DNA of 64,000 bases from Prolixibacter sp. NT017. Lineage in GTDB: Bacteria; Bacteroidota; Bacteroidia; Bacteroidales; Prolixibacteraceae. The stretch covers positions 3,162,001 to 3,226,000 of the forward strand of contig NZ_BLAV01000001.1 of the NCBI RefSeq assembly GCF_009617875.1. The letters are read 5' to 3'. The notes beneath the pieces are model-generated. The model searched no databases. It saw nothing but the letters and a program-made list of their open reading frames with translations, and was not told the origin of the DNA. Of this stretch, positions 36,803-43,865 are shown in pieces. The translations under genes and the position numbers were made by a program. Position 1 is the first letter of the stretch. Each line of letters begins with the position of its first letter.

Positions 36803-38082
36803 TAAAGCCCGATAGAAATCAGCAACCGGACATCTTTCCGGTAGACAAAATAAATTTTCTTCAACCCGAAGAGCACCGGCTGAGCAATGGTTCTCCGGTT
36901 TACTTGATGCATGGCGGCGGGCAGGAGATTGTGAAGTTCGACTTTTTGTTTCGCGCTGGCAGTTGGTACGACAAGCGCAAGCTCGACAGCGTTATGGCCG
37001 CCTCGATGCTGCACGAAGGAACTTCTTCGCGAACGGCATCGCAACTGGCCGAGACATTCGATTTTTACGGCGCACAATTCAATGCCAGTCCGTATTATGA
37101 CAACAGCTACGTTTCGTTCCTCAGCCTAAAAAAGCATCTGCCAACGTTACTTCCGGTGGTGGCCGATATTCTTAGGGATTCGGTATTTCCGGAAAACGAA
37201 TTTGAAATTCTGCGGCAAAAGCGAAAGCAAAAGGCGCTGGTCGATTCCAAGACCGTCGGCATTTCGGCGCAACGTAACTTTTTACGCCAGGTGATGGGCA
37301 CGAACCATCCGTATGCGCCTATCAAATCGTACGACTATTACGACACGGTTACCCGCGAACATGCGCATGAGTTTTACCGGAATCACTACACTTCCGAACG
37401 CATGAGCATTATCGCGTCAGGACATGTCGATAACAAAACGATGGAACTGCTGGAACTATCGTTTGGAACGCCCTGGGGTGGAAAAACAGATTACGCACCC
37501 GACTCAAGCAAATTGCAGCTTCCCGATCCCGAAAAGATAGAAATTCATAAAAAGGGTGCTTCGCAAAACGCCATTGCCATTGGCCGGTTGATGCCCACAC
37601 TGAATCATCCGGATTATCCGGCGCTAAAAGTGTTGGTCACGCTGCTGGGCGGTTTTTATGGTTCACGTTTGATGAAAAATCTTCGGGAAGACAAAGGATA
37701 TACCTATTCGGTGCATTCGTCAGCCATTCCATTCCTCCAACAGGGCATATTCCTGACTTTCTCCGAGGTGGGAACCGAAGTTTCCGAGGATGCTGTTAGG
37801 CAGATTTATCATGAAATGGAGCGGTTGCAAAATGAGCTGGTTCCGGAAGATGAGCTGGAAATGGTACGCAGCTACATGATGGGACGCGTGCTTCGCGAAT
37901 TCGACGGCCCGTTTGCCATGGCGCAAAGCTTCGAAACCATCTTTGAATTCGGGTTAACCTATGGCTATTACGAACGCCTTATCGAGACCATCCGGAATAT
38001 CACCCCGGCTGAAATTCAACACCTGGCACAGCAATACCTGTCGCCCAAAGACATGACGCAGGTAATTGCCGGAAACGTATAG
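36799..38082 (+). CDS. M16 peptidase-like, non-catalytic subunit
   Basis: A 427-aa M16 homologue in which the zinc motif is degenerate (MAASMLHEGTSSRTASQLAE in place of HxxEH), so it cannot bind zinc in the usual way. The C-terminal half keeps the GGFYGSRLMKNLREDKGYTYSVHS motif, which contacts substrate in M16 proteins. Translational coupling with the catalytic subunit (ATGA overlap) indicates a one-to-one complex. The likely job is peptide clearance or processing. Confidence 0.88.
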   Translation: MIKPDRNQQPDIFPVDKINFLQPEEHRLSNGSPVYLMHGGGQEIVKFDFLFRAGSWYDKRKLDSVMAASMLHEGTSSRTASQLAETFDFYGAQFNASPYYDNSYVSFLSLKKHLPTLLPVVADILRDSVFPENEFEILRQKRKQKALVDSKTVGISAQRNFLRQVMGTNHPYAPIKSYDYYDTVTREHAHEFYRNHYTSERMSIIASGHVDNKTMELLELSFGTPWGGKTDYAPDSSKLQLPDPEKIEIHKKGASQNAIAIGRLMPTLNHPDYPALKVLVTLLGGFYGSRLMKNLREDKGYTYSVHSSAIPFLQQGIFLTFSEVGTEVSEDAVRQIYHEMERLQNELVPEDELEMVRSYMMGRVLREFDGPFAMAQSFETIFEFGLTYGYYERLIETIRNITPAEIQHLAQQYLSPKDMTQVIAGNV

Positions 38083-38120
38083 TACATCTTCCGGGATTTC
38101 ACCTGGTAAATAATAAGAAT

Positions 38121-38160
38121 ACAAAGGGTAAGAACGAATGAATCGATTCTTACCCTTTGT
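38121..38160 (+). terminator. 14-bp perfect hairpin after the M16 operon
   Basis: Stem 38121-38134 pairs perfectly with 38147-38160 (ACAAAGGGTAAGAA and complement) around a 12-nt loop. It lies 39 nt past the last M16 stop. The downstream T tract is poor, so termination is likely but not certain. Confidence 0.6.
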
Positions 38161-38180
38161 TACAAAATACCCCAAGCCAT

Positions 38181-38390
38181 TCATTTGTCCGTCAAACAGC
38201 CTCTTTCCTGACATTTTGTAAGTCTTTCCAGGACAACCTGGTGTCTTTCCAGCCAAATGGGCTCTTCTTCCAAGGTTAGAAGGAGTCTTTCCAGCTCCGG
38301 AACCTATTCTTCCAGCGAAAATGAGTACCATTCCAGAGATTGAGACAGTCTTTCCAGAGATTTTGGGTGCCCTTTTCGGGAAAACATATC
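38181..38390. repeat. Degenerate 21-nt tandem repeat array (TCTTTCCAG units)
   Basis: A motif close to TCTTTCCAG recurs at exactly 21-nt steps, starting at 38202, 38223, 38244, 38265, 38286, 38307, 38328 and 38349, with weaker units at 38181 and 38370. The 12 bases between motifs vary freely. 21 nt equals two turns of B-DNA and also seven codons. No plausible gene reads through it. Confidence 0.8.
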
Positions 38391-38431
38391 ACTTTGATAT
38401 GAAAAATACTTCCTTTTGTGCATTTTGTTCG

Positions 38432-38593
38432 TCCTGCTAAGAAATTCCGGCTCCTGTTAGTACTTTTGCAGTCCTGCCATACTATTTGTCAATCCATTGG
38501 GGTATATGGGCCATCCTGCTGCCTTTTTGGTACTCCTGCTGGTCATTTGGCTGTCCATTGGGCTTCTTTTACCTTCCCGGCAGGTGAAATATC
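38432..38593. repeat. Second degenerate array, 20-21-nt period (TCCTGC units)
   Basis: TCCTGC or TCCATTG-like motifs start at 38432, 38452, 38472, 38493, 38514, 38534, 38554 and 38574, at steps of 20 or 21 nt. The mixed step length breaks any reading frame, so this is not coding. It lies 60 nt past the first array and has a different but also pyrimidine-rich core. Confidence 0.7.
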
Positions 38594-38687
38594 CGCTCTG
38601 GTCGGACGGGGACAACCTATCCGGAGACAGGAAGATCCATTTGCCTGACAGGACATGCCCTGCGACAGCAAGGACACCAAAAAGAGA

Positions 38688-38730
38688 AACAGGATTTTCA
38701 GCCGGAATAACCGCAACTGAAAATCCTGTT
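38688..38730 (-). terminator. 14-bp perfect hairpin after the GT2 gene
   Basis: Stem 38688-38701 pairs with 38717-38730 (AACAGGATTTTCAG and complement) around a 15-nt loop, 26 nt past the glycosyltransferase stop on the minus strand. It closes the repeat region on the right. Confidence 0.65.
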
Positions 38731-38756
38731 CCCGGAAGGATAATATGATTCAAAGA

Positions 38757-39725
38757 TTATATTTCTTTTTCTCCCTTATCCGTTTTTGCTTCGATCAGAT
38801 ACACATTTCTTTCAGCAGCACTTCGGGAAATTAATTCACCTAAAAAGCCCGCCAAAAAGAGTTGTGTTCCCATTAGCATGAAGGAAAGTGCCAGGTAGAA
38901 ATAGGGACTGTCCGTCACTTTTTCCGCATGAATGCCATTGGCCACGCAATACAACTTGTAGGCTCCCAACCACAACGAGGTGAGAAAACCAATGACAAAC
39001 ATGAACGTTCCGAGCGTTCCAAACAGGTGCATCGGCCGTTTTCCAAAGCGGGAAATAAAGTAGATCGACATCAAATCGAGGTAGCCGTAAATAAACCGGC
39101 TCAAACCGAATTTAGTCTTACCGTATTTCCGGGCCCGATGCTGAACGACCTTCTCTCCTATCTGTGTAAAACCGGCTTGCTTCGCGATGTAGGGAATGTA
39201 CCGGTGCATTTCGCCGTATACCTCAATACTTTTTATCACCTGGTTACGGTAAGCTTTCAAACCACAGTTGAAGTCGTGCAGTTTTATGCCGGTAACTTTG
39301 CTGGCGGTAAAATTATATAACTTGCTCGGTAGTGTTTTGGAAATCGGATCGTAGCGCTTCTTCTTCCACCCCGAAACTAAATCATAGCCATCCTCAACAA
39401 TCATCCGGTACAGTTCGGGAATTTCGTCGGGACTGTCCTGCAAATCGGCATCCATCGTAATCACCACGTCACCTCTCGCCTCTTCGAAGGCTGTATGCAA
39501 TGCAGCCGACTTTCCATAGTTGCGACGAAAACGAACGCCACGGGCATGCTCGTCGTCCCGGGCTTGTTGCTCAATCCATTTCCACGAACCATCGTTGCTG
39601 CCATCGTCCACGTACACTACTTCAAACGAGAACCCATGCTCATTCATCACTCTCGTGATCCACGCGTGCAGTTCCGGCAGCGACTCTTCCTCATTAAATA
39701 AGGGTACTACAACCGATATATCCAT
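38757..39725 (-). CDS. GT2 polyprenyl-phosphate glycosyltransferase (DPM1/GtrB-like)
   Basis: A 322-aa family 2 glycosyltransferase. The N-terminal GT-A domain (about 1-230) shows VVPLFNEEESLPEL, VDDGSNDGS and the metal-binding DADLQD. Two C-terminal membrane helices follow (FGTLGTFMFVIGFLTSLWLGAY and YFYLALSFMLMGTQLFLAGF). This is the layout of enzymes that load a sugar from a nucleotide donor onto undecaprenyl phosphate at the inner membrane, for later use on envelope glycans or lipid A. The sugar is unknown. The DUF4199 gene lies 21 nt upstream in the same operon. Confidence 0.88.
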   Translation of the reverse strand: MDISVVVPLFNEEESLPELHAWITRVMNEHGFSFEVVYVDDGSNDGSWKWIEQQARDDEHARGVRFRRNYGKSAALHTAFEEARGDVVITMDADLQDSPDEIPELYRMIVEDGYDLVSGWKKKRYDPISKTLPSKLYNFTASKVTGIKLHDFNCGLKAYRNQVIKSIEVYGEMHRYIPYIAKQAGFTQIGEKVVQHRARKYGKTKFGLSRFIYGYLDLMSIYFISRFGKRPMHLFGTLGTFMFVIGFLTSLWLGAYKLYCVANGIHAEKVTDSPYFYLALSFMLMGTQLFLAGFLGELISRSAAERNVYLIEAKTDKGEKEI

Positions 39726-39746
39726 CTGGTAAAACGCTCTTTCTTT

Positions 39747-40304
39747 CTAATTCTGTTCTTCCTCTTCCACTACTTCACCGAAAGGTTCTTCGGGATTTCG
39801 CTTAAAGAAAATTGCAAGAATCAAAGAAAAGATAAATCCGATTAAGGTCAAAGAAAAGACTTGTGAAACACCTAAAACGGCTGGTGTCATCATCTTCTTC
39901 GACATCTGCATGATGGTTTCAACCTGATCCTCGGACATTCCATGCTCCAAATAGGTTTGCTCAGTATAGATATACAGCTTATCAATCAACCCCGTATCGA
40001 TAAATTTATACAGGATGAAGATGAAAAAACCCAACAGGATGGAGGCAAAAAATGTCTGCGCGGTTCCCAGTCCAAGCGCCCTTCCGTAAGGCATTCCTTC
40101 GGCTCCGGCTTTCTCGCGGAACAGGTACATTCCCCATGAAATGCCACCTAAAAGCAAAGCATAAGAGATATAGGAAGACACTTTGGAAAAAGGATTTCCA
40201 CTGACGTAAAATATCACTTGTGTCAGGATAAGCGCAAGCCCCAGGTACAATCCGTAGGACATGGCGGGACCGAATACCGATTTACGTTGATTTTCCATGA
40301 TCAT
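39747..40304 (-). CDS. DUF4199 membrane protein
   Basis: A 185-aa protein of the Bacteroidota DUF4199 family. It has four hydrophobic segments (about residues 14-30, 38-60, 78-105 and 145-170), a cytoplasmic-looking Arg/Lys pair between helices (FREKAGAEGMPYGRALGLG) and an acidic tail (EEPFGEVVEEEEQ). Function is unknown. Its fixed place just upstream of a GT2 polyprenyl-phosphate glycosyltransferase suggests a helper role in that membrane step. This is inference. Confidence 0.8.
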   Translation of the reverse strand: MIMENQRKSVFGPAMSYGLYLGLALILTQVIFYVSGNPFSKVSSYISYALLLGGISWGMYLFREKAGAEGMPYGRALGLGTAQTFFASILLGFFIFILYKFIDTGLIDKLYIYTEQTYLEHGMSEDQVETIMQMSKKMMTPAVLGVSQVFSLTLIGFIFSLILAIFFKRNPEEPFGEVVEEEEQN

Positions 40305-40461
40305 GATTTTTCAATAAACATAAAACAAAGATACCCTTTTTCAACGAACAGGACAGCATTCAGAAAAAAGATGCATTAAAATTTTATGACAGATACCCGG
40401 CTGAAAATAAATTTCTTATTCTCTCAACCGAAAAAAAAAGCTTCCCAACTCCGCGTTTTTG

Positions 40462-40492
40462 TTTGGTGCGAATACTTTTTTTTCTACTTTTG
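40462..40492 (+). promoter_or_regulatory. Promoter of SRP RNA-tRNA transcript
   Basis: TTTG at 40462-40465, a 19-nt spacer and TACTTTTG at 40485-40492 give a full Bacteroidota promoter. The start of transcription would fall at about 40498, the exact 5' end predicted for the SRP RNA. Confidence 0.8.
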
Positions 40493-40497
40493 CCGCC

Positions 40498-40594
40498 GGG
40501 TAAGTCCTACGCGACCAGCTCCTGCTGAATTCCCCCAGGGTCGGAAGGCAGCAAGGGTAGGCGGTTGTAGCGGTGCGACGTAGATCGCTTACCC
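40498..40594 (+). ncRNA. ffs: Signal recognition particle RNA (4.5S-type, small)
   Basis: The conserved Ffh-binding hairpin CAGGGTCGGAAGGCAGCAAG is present with the GGAA tetraloop, the symmetric internal loop and the flanking asymmetric loop. The ends pair as GGGTAAG (40498-40504) and CTTACCC (40588-40594), giving a 97-nt rod without Alu domain. It guides ribosomes making membrane proteins to FtsY with Ffh. The 3' end lies only 4 nt before a tRNA-Thr gene. Confidence 0.93.
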
Positions 40595-40598
40595 ACCT

Positions 40599-40672
40599 GC
40601 CGGATTAGCTCAGTTGGCCAGAGCACGTGATTTGTAATCTCGGGGTCGTCAGTTCGAATCTGACATCCGGCT
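40599..40672 (+). tRNA. tRNA-Thr (TGT)
   Basis: A 74-nt cloverleaf. The acceptor stem GCCGGAT pairs with ATCCGGC, the anticodon loop is TTTGTAA with TGT, and the T arm holds GTTCGAATC. CCA is not encoded. It is four nucleotides after the SRP RNA, so RNase P cutting at its 5' end would also release the SRP RNA. Confidence 0.96.
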
Positions 40673-40702
40673 CAGAAAGAAAAAGTTCTTTAAACGTTTG
40701 TT

Positions 40703-40785
40703 GGGGAGATACCAAAGTGGCCAACTGGGGCAGACTGTAAATCTGCTGGCTTATGCCTTCGTAGGTTCGAATCCTGCTCTCCCCA
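40703..40785 (+). tRNA. tRNA-Tyr (GTA), copy 1
   Basis: An 83-nt class II tRNA with a long variable arm. The acceptor stem GGGGAGA pairs with TCTCCCC and the anticodon is GTA (ACTGTAAA loop). CCA is not encoded. It is identical over its length to the copy at 40982. Confidence 0.96.
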
Positions 40786-40835
40786 CACAGGTGATGTTTC
40801 GAAGTCGACGACGTTGCATCATGCATGTGCATAGT

Positions 40836-40876
40836 GTAAGCCTATTTTCGAAGTGAAAGTAAGGCTTTTTTTTACG
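40836..40876 (+). terminator. Terminator inside the tRNA cluster
   Basis: AAGCCT pairs with AGGCTT and is followed by a run of eight T at about 40866-40873. It lies between the two tRNA-Tyr copies and should end the ffs-Thr-Tyr transcript. Confidence 0.65.
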
Positions 40877-40981
40877 CCCGATTTGCGGCATTATGTTCTT
40901 AAATTTTTTGTCAGTAATATTTTATTTATTTGCTTTGCATTCCGCTAAAATTGCGGAGAAGCGAATAACTAAAACAGCAAC

Positions 40982-41064
40982 GGGGAGATACCAAAGTGGC
41001 CAACTGGGGCAGACTGTAAATCTGCTGGCTTATGCCTTCGTAGGTTCGAATCCTGCTCTCCCCA
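40982..41064 (+). tRNA. tRNA-Tyr (GTA), copy 2
   Basis: This copy is identical to copy 1 at 40703-40785, but here the discriminator A is followed by an encoded CCA (41065-41067). It starts a second group of tRNA genes after the internal terminator. Confidence 0.96.
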
Positions 41065-41153
41065 CCAGTTGTTTTTCCGGAAGTTGATAAAAGGAATTTT
41101 TCTCGACTGATTTACACCCGTCACAGGCTCCGAGCCTGGTAAAATATGTATCT

Positions 41154-41226
41154 GCGGGAGTAGCTCAGCTGATAGAGCATCAGCCTTCCAAGCTGAGGGT
41201 CGCGGGTTTGAATCCCGTCTCCCGCT
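41154..41226 (+). tRNA. tRNA-Gly (TCC), copy 1
   Basis: A 73-nt cloverleaf. The acceptor stem GCGGGAG pairs with CTCCCGC and the anticodon loop is CTTCCAA with TCC. CCA is not encoded. Confidence 0.96.
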
Positions 41227-41277
41227 CAAAATCTGCCAACAGAGCAGAAAGGGTAAATCATCCGGAAAACAACTTTT

Positions 41278-41350
41278 GCGGGAGTAGCTCAGCTGATAGA
41301 GCATCAGCCTTCCAAGCTGAGGGTCGCGGGTTTGAATCCCGTCTCCCGCT
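41278..41350 (+). tRNA. tRNA-Gly (TCC), copy 2
   Basis: An exact 73-nt duplicate of the copy at 41154, separated by a 51-nt spacer. It lies 5 nt before the following tRNA-Thr. Confidence 0.96.
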
Positions 41351-41355
41351 CAATT

Positions 41356-41427
41356 GCCGATGTAGCTCAGGGGTAGAGCGCTTCCTTGGTAAGGAAGAGG
41401 TCACGAGTTCAATTCTCGTCATCGGCT
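41356..41427 (+). tRNA. tRNA-Thr (GGT)
   Basis: A 72-nt cloverleaf. The acceptor stem GCCGATG pairs with CATCGGC, the anticodon stem CTTCC/GGAAG encloses TTGGTAA, and the anticodon is GGT. In many bacteria this tRNA is followed by tuf, which is absent here. Confidence 0.95.
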
Positions 41428-41431
41428 CATC

Positions 41432-41459
41432 GAAGCCTGGTCTATCCGACCGGGCTTTC
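41432..41459. terminator. Terminator after the tRNA cluster, shared with the convergent gene
   Basis: AAGCCTGGTC / GACCGGGCTT stem (one mismatch) with a TATCC loop, 5 nt after the last tRNA and just before the stop codon of the convergent gene at 41465. Confidence 0.8.
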
Positions 41460-41464
41460 TTCGT

Positions 41465-42043
41465 TTATATCGTCTGCATTAACCGCCCGATTCCCCGATC
41501 TTTGACCACGCGCTTCACCGGTGATAAACTAAGCAGGGACGAACGAATCTCATTTACGAATGAGACATTGAACCAGTTTTCCGGTTGATCAGCACCTTTT
41601 ATTTTTACCGCAATTACGGTGCGTAGCGTAGAGCCACGTACACGGAACGTAAACTCACTGTATTTTGCCGGATGAAAGTGAATATACCTTTCCTCATTTC
41701 TTCCTTCCAGGAATATCCATTTCGATGCATCGGGAAGTTCTAAAAATCGGTACAGCTTTTCATTGTTCAACCATTCCCGGTAGGAGGACAAGGAAATTAC
41801 CTCCTGCTCTTTCAGCATGGTTGAAGTGGTATCCAATATCTCATAGACTGATAATTCGCCAAAATAGATGTCGGTCATGGGAGCGCCTATTCCCGAAAGA
41901 ATTTCCTGCAACTCGCCATCATCCGGTTTAAGGCTAATTGCCTCTGTGATGAAACGGCGTATGTAGCCGAGGTGATGCTTCAGGGGATTGAAAACAAACG
42001 GAGGTGCAACATCAAAATAATTATGTATTTTTAAAATTCCCAT
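41465..42043 (-). CDS. Conserved-looking protein of unknown function
   Basis: I do not recognise this 192-aa protein. The ATG at 42043 (MGILKIHNYFDVAPPFVFNPLKHH) is preferred. A longer frame from 42103 would overlap the divergent aminotransferase start. It is soluble, mixed alpha/beta, and rich in aromatic residues (HFHPAKYSEFTFRVRGSTLR in outline). It lacks a signal peptide and membrane segments. It is divergent from the class IV aminotransferase with only 19 nt between starts, so the two promoters must lie within each other's coding regions or overlap. Confidence 0.65.
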   Translation of the reverse strand: MGILKIHNYFDVAPPFVFNPLKHHLGYIRRFITEAISLKPDDGELQEILSGIGAPMTDIYFGELSVYEILDTTSTMLKEQEVISLSSYREWLNNEKLYRFLELPDASKWIFLEGRNEERYIHFHPAKYSEFTFRVRGSTLRTVIAVKIKGADQPENWFNVSFVNEIRSSLLSLSPVKRVVKDRGIGRLMQTI

Positions 42044-42062
42044 TTCAATAAATGTAAGCAAT

Positions 42063-42857
42063 ATGACGGAAATGCGCTCGGAGGAGCATCCCACGCCAGT
42101 CAACTATCCCGTGGAGCTTTATGAAGTAATCCGGGTTATCCGAAAAGTCCCGCTTTTCCTGGAAGAGCATTTGAACCGGCTTTACCAATCGGCCCGGCTG
42201 GCGGATGTACATCACCTGCCCGGTCCGGTGGCGCTGGAGGAAAAAGTTGTGTCGTTTTTGCGAAACAGCAAAGTAACGGAAGGGAACATCCGCCTGTCGT
42301 TGACTGTTCAATCGGAAGAGGATTCGCCGGAGCCTACATTAACCTTTATTCCACACCGTTATCCGAAAGAAAAAGAATATGAGGAAGGAGTCTGGCTGAG
42401 AACCTTGATGGCTCAGCGAGAATTGCCCAATGCGAAAATCTACCGGCCGGTTTTGCGTCAGCGAACCGATGAGATTATTGCCGAAGGAAAATATTATGAG
42501 GTGCTGTTGGTAAATCATGAAGGTTACATCACCGAAGGAAGTCGTTCCAATGTATTTTTCGTTAAAGGAAACCGATTGTACACACCTCCTATGCAACAAG
42601 TATTGCCCGGTATTACCCGGAAAGTCATTCTTCGGTTATGTATCGAAAATGACATCCTGATAAGTGAGGAACCAGTTAAAATCTCGGAACTGGATACATT
42701 CGACGCTGTTTTTATTTCCGGAACATCTGTTAAAGTTTTGCCCGTTTCCCGCATTGATGATCACCAGTTTGACCATGTGAATATGCTCGTGAGAAGAATT
42801 GCCCGCCTGTATGACGAGCAAATTACCTCTTATATCCGGAACAAAATTATGCCCTGA
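42063..42857 (+). CDS. Class IV PLP-dependent aminotransferase/lyase
   Basis: A 264-aa fold-type IV PLP enzyme, of the family that holds branched-chain aminotransferase, D-amino-acid aminotransferase and aminodeoxychorismate lyase. The PLP lysine is K125 (LPNAKIYRP) by spacing to the EVLLVNHEGYITEGSRSNVFFV motif, which carries the PLP-phosphate site. The C-terminal PGITRKVILRL fits as well. The short length (264 aa) is nearer to aminodeoxychorismate lyase (PabC) than to IlvE (about 300 aa or more), but family membership is all that can be claimed. Several closely spaced Met codons make the exact start uncertain. Confidence 0.8.
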   Translation: MTEMRSEEHPTPVNYPVELYEVIRVIRKVPLFLEEHLNRLYQSARLADVHHLPGPVALEEKVVSFLRNSKVTEGNIRLSLTVQSEEDSPEPTLTFIPHRYPKEKEYEEGVWLRTLMAQRELPNAKIYRPVLRQRTDEIIAEGKYYEVLLVNHEGYITEGSRSNVFFVKGNRLYTPPMQQVLPGITRKVILRLCIENDILISEEPVKISELDTFDAVFISGTSVKVLPVSRIDDHQFDHVNMLVRRIARLYDEQITSYIRNKIMP

Positions 42858-42867
42858 TTTTACTGCA

Positions 42868-42902
42868 TAAAAAAAGGTCCGCCCCCGATTGGAACGAACC
42901 TT
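42868..42902 (-). terminator. Terminator of the helical unknown gene at 42925
   Basis: On the minus strand AAGGTTCG pairs with CGGACCTT (one mismatch) and is followed by seven T. Confidence 0.7.
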
Positions 42903-42924
42903 ATGATGGTTAAAAATTCAAGTG

Positions 42925-43581
42925 TTAATTCATTGCAACAGGAATACCCAGTATTTCGAGAGTTTGCGGCTCTCCTTCGAAAGCAATCCGGTTGATTTCG
43001 ACGAACCGGTTGTACCAGTCCTCCAACTCACTGATTTTCTGCTCCAAATCAATCACCTCTTTTAGCTCGGATCCCTTTTGCTTTCGGTACTCCTTAAATA
43101 CTTCGCGCATGATGTCAATCAAGTTGCGCGCCTGATTCAATTCACTTTCGGGCACATTTTCTTTCAGCAAAGCCTCCTTGATTGAGTCATTCTCGAGTAA
43201 GGCAACGTAGAAAATATCAGCCTGCGAAAGCCATTTCTGGTAATCAGGATGTTCCGGATACGTGCGCCGCCAAATTGCCTTTGCTGCTGCATTATCCATT
43301 TCCTGCACTAACCGACGATGCCGGTTGTAAAAATTCTCAAAATCGCTTTTAACTGTTTTAAATGATTCAAGTAACAATCGTTCTTTCCCGTCATAATTAT
43401 CCGGCACTCGATTTAACCGAATAACCTCTTCCAGAAGATTACGTGCTGAATGCATCGCACCAAAATCATAACCGTAATTTGCTAAACGGGCCATAATTTC
43501 AGGTTCACTCAGAATACGGTAAATAGAATTCTCAATTCTGGCCAGTGTTGTAGCCATTCTTTTGTCTCGGTTTGTAATCAT
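42925..43581 (-). CDS. Helical protein of unknown function
   Basis: An unrecognised 218-aa protein. It is nearly all helix with many charged residues (KERLLLESFKTVKSDFENFY, LEQKISELEDWYNRFVEIN), consistent with coiled coils near residues 65-100 and 165-200. No signal peptide, membrane segment or catalytic motif is visible. MATTLARIENS at residue 9 is an alternative start. It has its own terminator and an upstream region of over 280 nt shared with the NIPSNAP gene's 3' end. Confidence 0.65.
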   Translation of the reverse strand: MITNRDKRMATTLARIENSIYRILSEPEIMARLANYGYDFGAMHSARNLLEEVIRLNRVPDNYDGKERLLLESFKTVKSDFENFYNRHRRLVQEMDNAAAKAIWRRTYPEHPDYQKWLSQADIFYVALLENDSIKEALLKENVPESELNQARNLIDIMREVFKEYRKQKGSELKEVIDLEQKISELEDWYNRFVEINRIAFEGEPQTLEILGIPVAMN

Positions 43582-43810
43582 AATGGGAAGTTTTATGGGG
43601 TGGATATTTAAACTTCTGTTGCTTTCAAGTTACGCAATATATCATACGTAATACATCATTCTGTTAAGCACTTAACAATTGTTTCAATTTTTTTACATCC
43701 GATGGGCATTACTACCACCCGGTTTGTCAGCATACCCTTTTCAGCCGAATCTTAACTCAATTTTTGTTGGTCTTTATTGTTACTGAAACCGAAAAAAAAG
43801 GATACAAAAA

Positions 43811-43834
43811 AGAGGAAGTTTTTGTACTTCCTCT
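43811..43834 (-). terminator. Terminator after the NIPSNAP gene
   Basis: AGAGGAAG / CTTCCTCT stem with an 8-nt loop, followed by a T tract on the minus strand. The rest of the 43582-43865 gap shows no gene. Confidence 0.75.
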
Positions 43835-43865
43835 CTGTATTTTAACATTTGAAAAAACCGTATTT

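Noticed and set aside
36799..38082. M16 subunit without HxxEH as a decayed pseudogene
   Set aside because: The frame is full length and coupled to a catalytic partner. Loss of the zinc motif in one subunit is normal for this pair type.
37954..38331. 125-codon minus-strand frame with xGKTx heptads
   Set aside because: It overlaps the end of a well-supported M16 gene and the terminator hairpin. The heptads follow from the 21-nt DNA period.
38181..38593. Possible CRISPR array
   Set aside because: The conserved part is only 6-9 nt and the unit only 20-21 nt, far below repeat-spacer sizes. There are no cas genes in the window.
40236..40497. Riboswitch or attenuator between DUF4199 and ffs
   Set aside because: The stretch holds the promoter of ffs and A/T-rich sequence, with no conserved RNA core that I can recognise.
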